A stretch of DNA of 59,597 nucleotides from an uncultured Alphaproteobacteria bacterium (GCA_910584385.1 CAJUAK010000009.1:1-59597), one strand, 5' to 3'; shown: positions 33,776 to 43,416, counted from the stretch's first letter. Notes: a model not told the origin generated them from the letters alone. Translations and numbers: made by a program.

Positions 33776-35470
33776 ATGTTTGATAAAGAAGGAATTTACT
33801 TTCTGGCGCTTGGCGGTGCTGAGGAAGTGGGATTTAATTGCTATGCCTATGTTGTGAACGGAAGAATAATTGTCGTGGATGCCGGCTATGGCTTTTTAAA
33901 TGACGATTTTCCGGGAATTGAGCTTGGATTGGCGGATGCGGGGTTCTTAGAAACTTATCAGGATAAAATTGATGCGCTGTTTATAACGCATTCCCATGAA
34001 GACCATTTTGGAGCGATTGCCCATATATGGCCTTTGTTAAAGTGCCCGGTTTATGCTACGGATTTTGCCCTGGGGCATATTCAAGACCGGTTAAGGGAAT
34101 ATGGTTTGGATAGCGAAGTTGATTTGCGTTCGGCAACTGAAAATCCGGTTATTAAGTTTGATGAATTTGAGGTGGAATATATCCCTTTGGTGCATTCGAC
34201 GCCGGAAACGTCGGCTTTGTTTATCCGCACGCCTTATGGAAACGTGTTTCATGCGACAGATTGGCGCTTTGACGATGGTGCGCTTCCGATGCTGCCGACA
34301 GGATATGCGGCGCTGGAAAAAGCGGCAGAGGAAGGCGTTATGCTTTATGTGGGCGATTCAACAAATATGGGGCATTCGCATCAGGAGCCTTCTGAAAAGC
34401 AAATTCGTGAAAATTTAATGAATCTGGTGCCGACTTTTAAAAATACTTTGGTTGCCACCTGTTTTGCTTCCAATATTATGCGTTTGGAAAGCCTTATTCT
34501 GGCGGCTCATGCAGCCGGGCGGACCCCGGTTATTGCCGGGCGCAGCCTGATGCAAAACCTGACTTTGGCAAAGGGGTGCGGCTATTTGCAGAATCTTCCG
34601 CCTTATTGCGATGCCCGCGAAGCAGCAGACATTCCGTTAGACAAGATGCTCTATATTTGCGCCGGTTCCCAAGGAAATTACCGCAGCGGCTTGAGCAGGA
34701 TTGTGAATGGCGAAAATAAAAATATCCAATTAGGGCAAGGGGACGCGATTATCTTTTCATCTAAGATTATTCCGGGCAATGAACAAAAAATTGAACGGAT
34801 GCAGGAAAAACTGCGGGATGCCGGCGTTGATGTGATTACTAACGAGGAATATCTTGTCCATGCTTCCGGGCATGCGGGCAAAGATGAAATCAAAAGAATG
34901 TATGAAATCCTTAAGCCGCGCATTGTGCTTCCCGTCCATGGCGACAAGCACAATATCCGCGAACAAAAGCGCTTTGCGAGAGAATGCGGCGTTCAGGAAA
35001 CGGCCTGGGCGAGAAACGGGGATATTGTTTTGGTGCATGACGGCACTTATGAGATTGTCGGCGAATTTCCAACGGATATTATCGGCGTTGACCGCCGCCA
35101 GCTGACGAGCCTGACTTCGCAGCTGATTAAAAACCGGAAGCGGATTGCATATAATTGCAGTTTGTTTATCAGCGTGTTTTTTGATGAAAACTGGAATTTG
35201 GAAGATTTGCAGGTATCCTCAATTGATATTTTAGAAGAAAGTGCTTTTGAGAATTGGCGCAGCGGTATTGTCGAGGAGATGAAAAAAGCCATTCCGGATG
35301 AACTGCGCAAGCTTAATTTCAGGGAGAGCGCGGTTAAAGAATATATTGCCGCCAAAATCCGCAAGAGTATTTTCCGCCTGACGGATATCAAGCCGGTTGT
35401 CTTTATGCATTTTTTCAAAAAAGGCGGAGAGCTTATCCCTGATTTGGCGCCAGAGGAAGATAAACAGTAA
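33776..35470 (+). CDS. rnj: Ribonuclease J
   Basis: This 564-residue metallo-beta-lactamase-fold nuclease has the HxHxDH motif His72-Ser-His74-Glu-Asp76-His77 and the beta-CASP domain (GDSTNMGHSHQEPSE near 200, AGSQGNYRSGLSR near 300). ASGHAGKDEIKRM and PVHGDKHNI follow, with a C-terminal domain from about 460. It processes and degrades RNA from the 5' end. It follows birA by 29 bases; the coaX gene often found between them is absent. Its last 38 bases overlap the convergent histidine kinase gene. Confidence 0.94.
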   Translation: MFDKEGIYFLALGGAEEVGFNCYAYVVNGRIIVVDAGYGFLNDDFPGIELGLADAGFLETYQDKIDALFITHSHEDHFGAIAHIWPLLKCPVYATDFALGHIQDRLREYGLDSEVDLRSATENPVIKFDEFEVEYIPLVHSTPETSALFIRTPYGNVFHATDWRFDDGALPMLPTGYAALEKAAEEGVMLYVGDSTNMGHSHQEPSEKQIRENLMNLVPTFKNTLVATCFASNIMRLESLILAAHAAGRTPVIAGRSLMQNLTLAKGCGYLQNLPPYCDAREAADIPLDKMLYICAGSQGNYRSGLSRIVNGENKNIQLGQGDAIIFSSKIIPGNEQKIERMQEKLRDAGVDVITNEEYLVHASGHAGKDEIKRMYEILKPRIVLPVHGDKHNIREQKRFARECGVQETAWARNGDIVLVHDGTYEIVGEFPTDIIGVDRRQLTSLTSQLIKNRKRIAYNCSLFISVFFDENWNLEDLQVSSIDILEESAFENWRSGIVEEMKKAIPDELRKLNFRESAVKEYIAAKIRKSIFRLTDIKPVVFMHFFKKGGELIPDLAPEEDKQ

Positions 35471-36860
35471 AGGTCGTGCCGTTCATTGCCGTAGAAGATA
35501 CGGTCAGGTCTCCGCGGTGGCGCATGACGATATGTTTGACGATGGCTAATCCCAGCCCGGTGCCTTTTATGTTTAAATCCTTGTGTTCTTGCAGGCGGAA
35601 GAACCGTTCTGTGAGGCGGGCGAGATTTTCAGGGCTTATTTTGGGTCCTTTGTTATTTATAGATATGGCAATAAAGTCCCCTTTTATTTTCTTGCTGCGT
35701 TTTTGCGGCGCAAGCGAATTTGCGCTGTGGAGCGAAATGGTTACATCCCCTTCGCTAAGGCCGTATTTGAGGGCATTGTCTGTCAGGTTTTGAATAATCT
35801 GTTTAATCTGCGCCTGGTCAGCCGTGATTTCCGGAATATCGTCTTCTATTTCTATTTTTATGCGGATGTTTCTGGCTTCCGCTTTAAGGGACAATGCTTC
35901 AGCAACTTCATCGACAATCTCGACCAAATCGGCTTTTCCTTCGGGCAATTGGTCTTGGTTAAGCTCAATCTTGGAAAGCGAGAGCAGGTTTTCAATGAGC
36001 GCGGACATGTAGTCTGTTTGCTCGCGCATGATTTTTAAGAATTTAGCCTGTGCTTCCGGGTCGTTTTTTGCCGAAGTCTGCAAAGTTTCAATAAATCCCG
36101 CGATAATCGAAAGCGGCGTACGCAATTCGTGGCTGGCATTGGCGACAAAATCTGATTGCATTTTTTCGATTTTAAGCGACTTGGTAAGGTCGTAAAAAGA
36201 AATGACGGCAAAGGCTTTGCCTTTTGACAGCCAGGGAAGCTGTTTAATATGTGCATAATATTTTTGTTCCTGCTTTCCCGAATAAAAAATCAAGTTTTCA
36301 GAGGCGCTCTCCCTTTTTAAGACCCGGCTTACGGCGTTGATGAAATTATTGGCGCTGAAAAGGGTATCAATGTTTTTATCGGTGATGCTTTTGCCAAAAG
36401 CAGAGCGGGCGGATAAATTGGCGCCCAGGATATTTCCGGAACGGTCAAGCATGATAATCGGGTCGGGGAGGCTGTCTAAAACGGTAGTGTCTGAAATTGT
36501 CTGTGCTTCCAGCATGTCTGTCTTATGTGCCCAGAAATGGTGCATGGCATTGACGGCCTGGACAATTTCCTGGGCATCTTTTTCTGACAGATTTAAAATC
36601 TTGTCTTCCATATTGCCGTCATCTGCCATGGAACGGATATATTTTTTTATCTGCTGAAGTTCAAAAGTCAGCGGGAAAATCATGGCAATGTTAAATAAGA
36701 TAACGGCTCCCAGAGAAATAATGGCAATGGTTGGCGTTGTCAGCCGAAAAGCAACCAGCACCAAAAATAAAAGCGCCGTCGGAAAAGACATGATAAGCAC
36801 TTTTCCTACGAATTTATCATCTTTTTCTAATTTTGGCGCGAACCATTTTTTATTAAACAT
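35433..36860 (-). CDS. PhoR-like sensor histidine kinase
   Basis: This 475-residue protein has two N-terminal membrane helices (about 20-65), a PAS domain (about 125-225, DSLPDPIIMLDRSGNIL), and the HisKA box FVANASHELRTPLS with His244. The ATPase domain has an N box (IIQNLTDNALKYG) and a G box (GTGLGLAIVKHIVMRH). The architecture without a periplasmic domain is that of PhoR, the phosphate-starvation kinase. No phoB or pst gene is in the window, so the partner is unknown. Its 3' end overlaps rnj by 38 bases. Confidence 0.85.
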   Translation of the reverse strand: MFNKKWFAPKLEKDDKFVGKVLIMSFPTALLFLVLVAFRLTTPTIAIISLGAVILFNIAMIFPLTFELQQIKKYIRSMADDGNMEDKILNLSEKDAQEIVQAVNAMHHFWAHKTDMLEAQTISDTTVLDSLPDPIIMLDRSGNILGANLSARSAFGKSITDKNIDTLFSANNFINAVSRVLKRESASENLIFYSGKQEQKYYAHIKQLPWLSKGKAFAVISFYDLTKSLKIEKMQSDFVANASHELRTPLSIIAGFIETLQTSAKNDPEAQAKFLKIMREQTDYMSALIENLLSLSKIELNQDQLPEGKADLVEIVDEVAEALSLKAEARNIRIKIEIEDDIPEITADQAQIKQIIQNLTDNALKYGLSEGDVTISLHSANSLAPQKRSKKIKGDFIAISINNKGPKISPENLARLTERFFRLQEHKDLNIKGTGLGLAIVKHIVMRHRGDLTVSSTAMNGTTFTVYLPLAPNQG

Positions 36861-36959
36861 TTTATCCGTCCACAGATTTCTTTAAAAAGTTCTAGACTAG
36901 TCTTTGATTTATACTATTATACAAGAAGTTTAAATTTATTAAATTTTTTATGATACACT

Positions 36960-39638
36960 ATGAAAAACGAAACATCTCCCGCCATGACGCCGATGATGGC
37001 GCAGTATATGGCAATTAAGAAAGACCATCAGGATTATCTTTTGTTTTACCGGATGGGCGATTTTTATGAGCTCTTTCTTGATGATGCGGTTATTGCGTCA
37101 AAAGCGCTTGATATCGCTTTAACAAAACGCGGGCAGCTTGATAATCAGGATATCCCGATGTGCGGTGTTCCTTTCCATGCTTATGAAAGCTACCTTTCCA
37201 AACTTATCCGCCAGGGATATAAGGTGGCTATTTGCGAGCAGATGGAAGACCCTAAAGAGGCGAAAAAACGCGGGGCGAAATCCGTGGTGAAACGGGATGT
37301 CATCCGGTTGGTTACTCCGGGAACGCTTACGGAAGACAACCTTTTGGATGCGAAAAAATATAACTTTTTGCTTTGTTTGTGCAAGTCCGGCGGCGTGCTT
37401 GGCCTGGCTTGGCTGGATGTTTCTACGGGAGATTTCTTTACGCAGGAACTGGATGCCTGCGGCCAAGATGAGGCGGCTGTCGTCAGTTCGGCGCTTTCCC
37501 GGCTGTCGCCGGTGGAGATACTGCTGCCGGATGCTTATCTGCAAAGCCCCGATTTGTTTCCTTTGTTTAATGAATATCGGGAAAAATTATCGGTTTTGCC
37601 GGTTGCGCGGTTTAATTTTGAAAATGCGCAAAACAAGCTTAAAAGCGTTTTAGGCGTTTCATCTTTGGAAGCTTTTGGAAATTTTGGGCGGGCAGAAACG
37701 ACTGCTGCCGGAATTTTGGTGGATTATGTCGAGAATACGCAAAAAGGGAATATGCCGCGTTTGGAAAAGCCGGTTAAAGTCAATAGTTCTCAGATTATGG
37801 AAATTGACGGGGCAACCCGCCGCAGCCTTGAGCTTTTAGAATCTATGAGCGGCGAAAAAGGCGCTTCCCTGCTTTCAACAATCGACCGCACGGTTACCGG
37901 TGCGGGCGGGCGCTTGTTAGGTTCCCGTTTGGCTAACCCTTTGACGGATATTGCCCGGATTAACCGCCGGTTGGATGTTGTTGAATTTTTTGTGGGCTTT
38001 TCAGGTTTGCGCAAAGATATTCAGCATTTGTTAAAGAGTTGTCCGGATGTTGAGCGTGCTGTTTCCCGATTGAGTTCTAACCGCGGCGGGCCGAGGGATT
38101 TGGCAGCGATTTGCCAAACTTTGGGAATGGTTCCGAAAATAAGGAATCTGCTTTATGATTTTAAAAGCCGTGCGAAAGATACGATGCTTAATGATTTGCC
38201 CGAAGCGGTTAAGCAGATTGTTTCACGGCTTGGAAATTATAATAATCTGGTTGATAACCTTTGCAATGCCTTAAAAGACGAGCTTCCCCTTTTGGCAAGG
38301 GACGGCGGTTTTATCCGCGAAGGCTATTATCCCCCGCTGGACGAGGTTAAGGCGCTAAGGGAAGATTCCCATAAGCTGATTGCCGATTTGCAGGTGAAAT
38401 ATGTTTCGGAAACCGGTGTCAGCAACCTGAAAATCAAATATAACAATGTCATCGGCTACTTTATTGAAGTGCCCAGCAAATTTGCCACAGATTTTTTGGA
38501 AAATAAGCAATTTATCCATCGGCAATCGGTTTTGAACGCGGCGCGGTTTACAACAGTAGAATTAAGCGAATTGGAAAATAAAATCCGCGGTGCGGCGGAC
38601 AAGGCTCTTGCGATGGAACAGGAAATATTTGCCAATTTGGTCAATGATGTCAGGATTTTGGCGGATGATATTTCCGTAACAGCCAAGGCTTTGGCGGAAC
38701 TTGACGTCGGTGCCGCGCTGGGCGAGCTTGCCCAAGAACAAAATTACTGCCGCCCGCAGATTGATGATTCTTTTGCCTTTGAAATCAGGGAAGGGCGCCA
38801 CCCGGTGGTGGAAGCTTCCCTTGCTAAAGAACACGGCAGCGCTTTTGTCGGCAACGACTGCGTTTTGAACGATGAAAGCGGCAGGTTATGGCTGTTGACA
38901 GGTCCGAATATGGCCGGTAAGTCGACTTTTTTACGGCAGAATGCCATCATTGCTGTGATGGCGCAGACAGGATGTTATGTCCCTTGCCGTTTGGCGCATA
39001 TCGGGGTTATCAATAAGATATTTTCCCGGGTAGGGGCATCTGATGACTTGGCACGGGGCAGGTCGACTTTCATGGTGGAAATGGTGGAAACGGCCGCTAT
39101 TTTGAATCAGGCGGATGCAAGGTCCTTTGTAATTTTGGATGAAATCGGGCGCGGAACCGCCACGTTTGACGGTTTATCCATTGCCTGGGCTGTCGTGGAG
39201 CATTTGCATGAAGTTAATAAGTGCCGTGCTTTGTTTGCAACGCATTATCATGAATTAACCAGTTTGACCTCGAAATTGCCGCAAATGTCTTTGCATTGCA
39301 TGAAGATAAAAGAATTTAACGAACAGGTTATTTTTTTGCATGAAGTTATTGCCGGTGCGGCGGATCGAAGCTATGGCATTCATGTGGCTAAATTGGCGGG
39401 ATTGCCCAGAAAGGTAGTCAAAAGGGCGGAACAGGTGCTTAATTCTCTGGAAAATACGAACAAGCACGGCAGCTTGTCAACATTAGCCGAAGACCTGCCT
39501 TTATTTGCCGCGTTGAAGGAACCTGAAATTGTGGTTGAAAAGTCAAAAGCTGACGAGGCTTTGGCAGAAATTAACCCGGATAATTTGAGCCCAAGGGAAG
39601 CCTTGGAAAAATTATATGAATTGAAAAAACTCATATAA
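36960..39638 (+). CDS. mutS: DNA mismatch repair protein MutS
   Basis: This 892-residue protein has the mismatch-reading motif in MGDFYELF (near residue 32), connector, lever and clamp domains, and the ATPase with Walker A GPNMAGKST (near 648) and VILDEIGRGTATFDG (near 722). The C-terminal dimerisation helices end at residue 892. It recognises mispairs and recruits MutL. It has its own promoter region with TATACT-like boxes just upstream and a hairpin after the stop. Confidence 0.96.
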   Translation: MKNETSPAMTPMMAQYMAIKKDHQDYLLFYRMGDFYELFLDDAVIASKALDIALTKRGQLDNQDIPMCGVPFHAYESYLSKLIRQGYKVAICEQMEDPKEAKKRGAKSVVKRDVIRLVTPGTLTEDNLLDAKKYNFLLCLCKSGGVLGLAWLDVSTGDFFTQELDACGQDEAAVVSSALSRLSPVEILLPDAYLQSPDLFPLFNEYREKLSVLPVARFNFENAQNKLKSVLGVSSLEAFGNFGRAETTAAGILVDYVENTQKGNMPRLEKPVKVNSSQIMEIDGATRRSLELLESMSGEKGASLLSTIDRTVTGAGGRLLGSRLANPLTDIARINRRLDVVEFFVGFSGLRKDIQHLLKSCPDVERAVSRLSSNRGGPRDLAAICQTLGMVPKIRNLLYDFKSRAKDTMLNDLPEAVKQIVSRLGNYNNLVDNLCNALKDELPLLARDGGFIREGYYPPLDEVKALREDSHKLIADLQVKYVSETGVSNLKIKYNNVIGYFIEVPSKFATDFLENKQFIHRQSVLNAARFTTVELSELENKIRGAADKALAMEQEIFANLVNDVRILADDISVTAKALAELDVGAALGELAQEQNYCRPQIDDSFAFEIREGRHPVVEASLAKEHGSAFVGNDCVLNDESGRLWLLTGPNMAGKSTFLRQNAIIAVMAQTGCYVPCRLAHIGVINKIFSRVGASDDLARGRSTFMVEMVETAAILNQADARSFVILDEIGRGTATFDGLSIAWAVVEHLHEVNKCRALFATHYHELTSLTSKLPQMSLHCMKIKEFNEQVIFLHEVIAGAADRSYGIHVAKLAGLPRKVVKRAEQVLNSLENTNKHGSLSTLAEDLPLFAALKEPEIVVEKSKADEALAEINPDNLSPREALEKLYELKKLI

Positions 39639-39657
39639 TGTGTAAAATCAATATGAT

Positions 39658-39690
39658 AACAGGCGGTATAATAATACCGCCTGTTATTTA
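39658..39690 (+). terminator. Hairpin terminator of mutS
   Basis: AACAGGCGGTAT, loop AATA, ATACCGCCTGTT, then ATTTAATT; the T tract is weak. Confidence 0.65.
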
Positions 39691-39715
39691 ATTGAAAAAT
39701 AATGTTTTTTTATTG

Positions 39716-39743
39716 TTGACAATGCTTAAAAATCCTGTATATT
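39716..39743 (+). promoter_or_regulatory. Promoter of rplM-rpsI
   Basis: TTGACA at 39716-39721, 16-nt spacer, TATATT at 39738-39743, about 40 bases before the rplM start. Confidence 0.8.
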
Positions 39744-39783
39744 CATCCCGAATTTATAACCATCTTTTGTAAAGAGAGAAACA

Positions 39784-40251
39784 ATGAACACTTATGCAAC
39801 AAAACCCTCTGATATCCAGAGAAAATGGTATGTCGTTGATGCAGAAGGCGTTGTATTAGGCCGTCTTGCCGCTGAAGTTTCTAAAATTTTGCGCGGCAAA
39901 CACAAAGCCTGCTACGTTCCGAATCTGGATTGCGGCGACTATGTTATTGTTATCAATGCTGATAAAGTAAAATTGACCGGCAAAAAGCTGACAGATAAAA
40001 AATATTTTAAGCACACCGGTTGGATTGGCGGCATTAAAGAAACAACAGCCGGAAAAATCTTGTCTGGCCGTTTCCCCGGCCGTGTTGTCGAGAAGGCTGT
40101 TGAACGCATGATTTCCAGAAATCCGCTGGGCCGTCAGCAAATGACAAAGTTAAAAGTTTATGCCGGAAACGAACATCCGCATGTTGCCCAGAATCCTGAA
40201 GTTTTGGACATCGCTGCCATGAACCCGAAAAATAAGAGGAGCGCATTATAA
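39784..40251 (+). CDS. rplM: 50S ribosomal protein L13
   Basis: This 155-residue protein has the L13 signatures KWYVVDAEGVVLGRLAAEVS (17-36), INADKVKLTGKKL and VVEKAVERMISRNPLGR, ending in KVYAGNEHPHVAQ. It is an early-assembly protein of the large subunit. It starts behind AAAGAGAG and its TAA shares a base with the rpsI ATG. Confidence 0.97.
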   Translation: MNTYATKPSDIQRKWYVVDAEGVVLGRLAAEVSKILRGKHKACYVPNLDCGDYVIVINADKVKLTGKKLTDKKYFKHTGWIGGIKETTAGKILSGRFPGRVVEKAVERMISRNPLGRQQMTKLKVYAGNEHPHVAQNPEVLDIAAMNPKNKRSAL

Positions 40252-40736
40252 TGGCTGAGAAAATTGAATCCTTGAAAGACATCAAAGCTGCTGCAACTGC
40301 TGCTGCTCCGTCTTCTGAAGTTAAAGTACGCAAAGCAAACCGCGATAAATTCGGCCGTTCTTATGCCACCGGCAAAAGAAAAGATGCTGTTGCCCGCGTT
40401 TGGATTAAGCCCGGAAAAGGCAATATTACCATTAATGAAAAATCTATTGATGAATATTTTGCCCGTCCGGTTTTGAAAATGATTATTAACCAACCGTTTG
40501 AGATTGCCAACAGAGAACATGAATTTGATGTTGTCTGCACAGTTAAAGGCGGCGGTTTGTCTGGTCAGGCCGGTGCTATTAAGCACGGTATTTCCAAGGC
40601 TTTGAATGAATATGAGCCGGAACTCCGCGATTGCTTGAAAAAAGCCGGATTCCTTACCCGCGATGACCGTGTTGTTGAACGTAAGAAATATGGTAAGGCT
40701 AAGGCCCGCCGTTCTTACCAGTTCTCAAAACGTTAA
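40251..40736 (+). CDS. rpsI: 30S ribosomal protein S9
   Basis: This 161-residue protein has an alanine-rich N-terminal extension of about 35 residues, then the S9 core (GRSYATGKRKDAVARVWIKP, near 39; GGGLSGQAGAIKHGISKAL). The universal C-terminal tail ARRSYQFSKR reaches the P site. It is translationally coupled to rplM. Confidence 0.97.
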   Translation: MAEKIESLKDIKAAATAAAPSSEVKVRKANRDKFGRSYATGKRKDAVARVWIKPGKGNITINEKSIDEYFARPVLKMIINQPFEIANREHEFDVVCTVKGGGLSGQAGAIKHGISKALNEYEPELRDCLKKAGFLTRDDRVVERKKYGKAKARRSYQFSKR

Positions 40737-40752
40737 TTGGTATTGCAATTAC

Positions 40753-40783
40753 AAAAAAGGCCTGCATATTGCAGGCCTTTTTT
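40753..40783 (+). terminator. Terminator of rplM-rpsI
   Basis: AAAAAAGGCCTGCA, loop TAT, TGCAGGCCTTTTTT. Confidence 0.9.
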
Positions 40784-40934
40784 GTATCTGGAAAACCTTG
40801 TGTTTGACGCGGGGTATTTTTTTGGTAAAGTTATCTTCTAAAAAGTTGTGCAAGATTAGCAAAAGCCTATTACCAAATTTTCTGATTTTTGCTAATGGTA
40901 AGACGATAATGGTTAAATATGGAAGGATTTATTT

Positions 40935-41477
40935 ATGAAATATAAATGTTTAGTTTGCGGGCAGATTTTTGAAGTTCCGGAAGGACAAGAACCCCAGTGC
41001 CCGGTTTGCAAAGTTAAAGGCGAAAAATTGGTTCCTTATAAAGAAGAGGAAATGACTTGGCCGGCAGAACATGTTTTGGGAATTGCCAAAGGCGTTGATG
41101 CGGAAATTATGGAAGGCCTGCGCAACCATTTTAATGGCGAATGTTCTGAGGTCGGCATGTATTTGGCAATGGCCCGGCAGGCTATGCGCGAGGGTTATCC
41201 CGAGGTGGCTGTCGTTTTAGAGCAGATTGCCAAAGAAGAAGCTGAACATGCTTCCCGTTTTGGCGAGATGCTTGGCGAATTGGTTGAAGGCTCTACAAAG
41301 GCGAATATTGAAAAAATGCTTGCCGGCGAAAACGGCGCTTGCCATGGAAAAATGGCAATTGCCAAAAAGGCAAAGGAATTAAACCTTGATGCGATTCATG
41401 ACAGCGTTCATGAAATGGCTCGGGATGAAGCCCGCCATGGCAAGGCTTTGGAAGCTCTTTTGAAGAGATATTTCTAA
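40935..41477 (+). CDS. Reverse rubrerythrin (rubredoxin domain first)
   Basis: This 180-residue protein begins with a rubredoxin-like Fe(Cys)4 site (Cys5, Cys8, Cys22, Cys25) and continues with a ferritin-like di-iron domain. The iron-ligand motifs include HFNGECSEVGMYLAMAR, AKEEAEHASRF and MARDEARHGKAL. This order is the reverse of classical rubrerythrin and is typical of anaerobes, where the enzyme reduces peroxide with electrons from NADH. It starts after AAGGA. Its upstream region has TTACCA/TGGTAA arms at about 40870-40902 that could be a regulator site. Confidence 0.9.
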   Translation: MKYKCLVCGQIFEVPEGQEPQCPVCKVKGEKLVPYKEEEMTWPAEHVLGIAKGVDAEIMEGLRNHFNGECSEVGMYLAMARQAMREGYPEVAVVLEQIAKEEAEHASRFGEMLGELVEGSTKANIEKMLAGENGACHGKMAIAKKAKELNLDAIHDSVHEMARDEARHGKALEALLKRYF

Positions 41478-41484
41478 TCTGTTT

Positions 41485-41613
41485 TAATAGATATCCCCCA
41501 GTAAACTGGGGGTTCTATAGTCGCTACAAACCTAACGGTTTGACCACGCTCGTTGGCGTGGAACGGTGTTGTTTCAACACCTTGGCATTCAGCCCCGAGT
41601 AAACTCGGGGTTT
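41485..41613 (-). mobile_element. Solo hairpin-rich element resembling IS200/IS605 ends or a TnpB guide-RNA scaffold
   Basis: In minus-strand order the 129-nt element has: hairpin CCCCGAG-TTTA-CTCGGGG, hairpin GGTGTTGAAACAACACC, hairpin CCACGCCAACGAGCGTGG, a short AAACCGTTAGGTTT hairpin, then TAGAACC, CCCAG-TTTA-CTGGG and GGATATCTATTA. The last part matches the element at 24-56 in all flanking and loop bases, with compensatory stem changes. Terminal palindromes with a TTTA loop are what IS200/IS605 elements use for single-strand transposition. No tnpA or tnpB is within the window, so it would be a non-autonomous copy or remnant. Confidence 0.5.
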
Positions 41614-41630
41614 TCTGTAAGGCATTAATA

Positions 41631-41660
41631 AAAAAGGCCTCATTGCAGAGGCCTTTTTTT
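41631..41660. terminator. Bidirectional terminator
   Basis: AAAAAGGCCTC and GAGGCCTTTTT with a 6-nt loop. It ends the minus-strand HNH-like gene and any plus-strand read-through from the rubrerythrin gene. Confidence 0.8.
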
Positions 41661-43272
41661 AGATTTCCCTTTTTGCCGCAACAACATATTGCGGGGTGTA
41701 GCCGCCGGCGGCAACTTTCTTTGGTTCCGGTTTTATCTTCTTTTGGAGTGTTTCTATTTTACTGATATCCGAACGCCCTTTTAATAGCTCAGATGAAATA
41801 ACTAAGCAGTCAGAAGAACAGATTAAATGCTTAGTCGGGAATTTTTCCTGCCGCTCTTCAAATGAAGCCATAACATAATGGGCGCTTTCGCCTTTATGTT
41901 TATCGGCATGGACGTCCATATCATTTTCATGATACATAATCATTAACCCAAAGTTTTCCAGATTGTTTTTATCTGCTGGCGAAGCATCTTCAGCGGCTGC
42001 GGAAAGCCTTTCCCAATGGTGGATGTCAACCTTGAACGGTTTGTTTTTGCAGTTGGGAACCAGGTTTACGTTAACGGATTTATTTTCAATCATGCTTTGA
42101 GCCCATTTTTCAACGAAATCAGAATCCATTCCGTTTTGGCTGCAATCTTTTTTGAGCTTTTCATAAATTCTTTCGGCACTGTTTAAAAATAACTGGTAAC
42201 CGATTTTGTCTCCTTCATCATAATCCATTTTTTCTTGCGGCGATGCAAAATGTTTTAGCCAATATTTGCTGCCGGAAACCCGGTTTGCTGGATTGCCGAT
42301 TGTTAAAATCATGCCGAGTTTTTGGGCAAATTCCTGATAAGGGCTGTCTTTTACATCCGGGCATATTTCCGTAAAGGGAATATCCCGCAGTTCTCCGGGT
42401 TTTTGCATCATATGGGCGATATCTGCAGAATTGAGCTGGCAGGCTTCTTCCGGAGAAATGCCAAGTTCTGACATTTTGCCAAGAATGCTCTTTTTCATGC
42501 GCTGGAAATTTTCGCTTCCTTTAACGGCATGAAATGCCGGGCTAAGCGGCGAACCGTCTTGGTTACAACCAAAGATATCATAGTCTTCCGGCTTATATCC
42601 GCTTATTCTTTTTTTGCTTTTCAGAATTACCCGATATGTCGGGGATAAAGCCTGTTCATTTAAGGTGCCGTCTTTTTTCACCGGTGCGTAGAACTTTCCT
42701 GCCGCCATGCAGCGCAGCATTTTGGTAACTTGGGCGGAGGGGAGGCTGTCTTTGGCTTTAATATCTGAGAAAAACCTTTGATGGATTTCGTTAAATTGCT
42801 TTTCGGTTATTTTATTGTCTTCTTTTAGCCTTCTTAACTGCTCCATTGTTTCAAGGCGGATGTCGTCATCTCTTGTTAATTGTTTTGGAGCGCCGGAACA
42901 ATAATTTTTAACGTCTTTTTGTGCCATAAGATATACATATTTACGGCGGAGAGCTGCTTTGTATTTTTTTGCAAGGCCTGAAAAATCTCCGGAGATAAGC
43001 TGCCTTTTGTCCCATGGAGATATGACATCTTGCAGCACAGAACTATATTTTCTTTCATAACAGCGTTCCGGAGAAATGAGCAGTTCATGTAACAGATCTG
43101 TTTTGTCAGGAGCGTTTCGTTTAAAATCACTGTCATTTCGCGTGAAAATCCGGCGGCGTTCCGTGGGGGCTTGTTCCCGATTGGAAAAAGTTGTGCGCGG
43201 GGCTGCAGGAGCGGGCGTTTGTCCTATTCTTGGCCTTTTTTTTCTTGGTGTTGGGGTGAGTTCTTCTGCCAT
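41659..43272 (-). CDS. Large protein of unknown family with a possible HNH/LHH nuclease centre
   Basis: This 537-residue soluble protein starts behind AAAGGAGA at 43272; the frame stays open upstream but without a ribosome binding site. The N-terminal 50 residues are Pro/Arg-rich and probably disordered. The middle is helical. Near residues 430-480 it reads KVDIHHWERLSAA, then NNLENFGLMIMYHE, then DMDVHADKH. The spacing of His-His, Asn-Leu and a late His resembles HNH/LHH endonuclease folds. The C-terminal 60 residues are basic. An effector or toxin is possible; no immunity partner is evident. I do not recognise the family. Confidence 0.5.
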   Translation of the reverse strand: MAEELTPTPRKKRPRIGQTPAPAAPRTTFSNREQAPTERRRIFTRNDSDFKRNAPDKTDLLHELLISPERCYERKYSSVLQDVISPWDKRQLISGDFSGLAKKYKAALRRKYVYLMAQKDVKNYCSGAPKQLTRDDDIRLETMEQLRRLKEDNKITEKQFNEIHQRFFSDIKAKDSLPSAQVTKMLRCMAAGKFYAPVKKDGTLNEQALSPTYRVILKSKKRISGYKPEDYDIFGCNQDGSPLSPAFHAVKGSENFQRMKKSILGKMSELGISPEEACQLNSADIAHMMQKPGELRDIPFTEICPDVKDSPYQEFAQKLGMILTIGNPANRVSGSKYWLKHFASPQEKMDYDEGDKIGYQLFLNSAERIYEKLKKDCSQNGMDSDFVEKWAQSMIENKSVNVNLVPNCKNKPFKVDIHHWERLSAAAEDASPADKNNLENFGLMIMYHENDMDVHADKHKGESAHYVMASFEERQEKFPTKHLICSSDCLVISSELLKGRSDISKIETLQKKIKPEPKKVAAGGYTPQYVVAAKREI

Positions 43273-43361
43273 ATCAGTCTCCTTTGTCTTATATATACTA
43301 TTGTTGCTAATTGTGTTGATTTTGTCAAATGTATTTTTGTAATTTAATTTACAAATTGTTG

Positions 43362-43390
43362 TTGACATAAGTTTTGGAAAGTAGTATATT
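43362..43390 (+). promoter_or_regulatory. Promoter of the 118-residue ORF
   Basis: TTGACA at 43362-43367, 17-nt spacer, TATATT at 43385-43390, about 27 bases before the ATG. Confidence 0.75.
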
Positions 43391-43416
43391 TTTGTCTAGT
43401 TATTAATTATTATATC

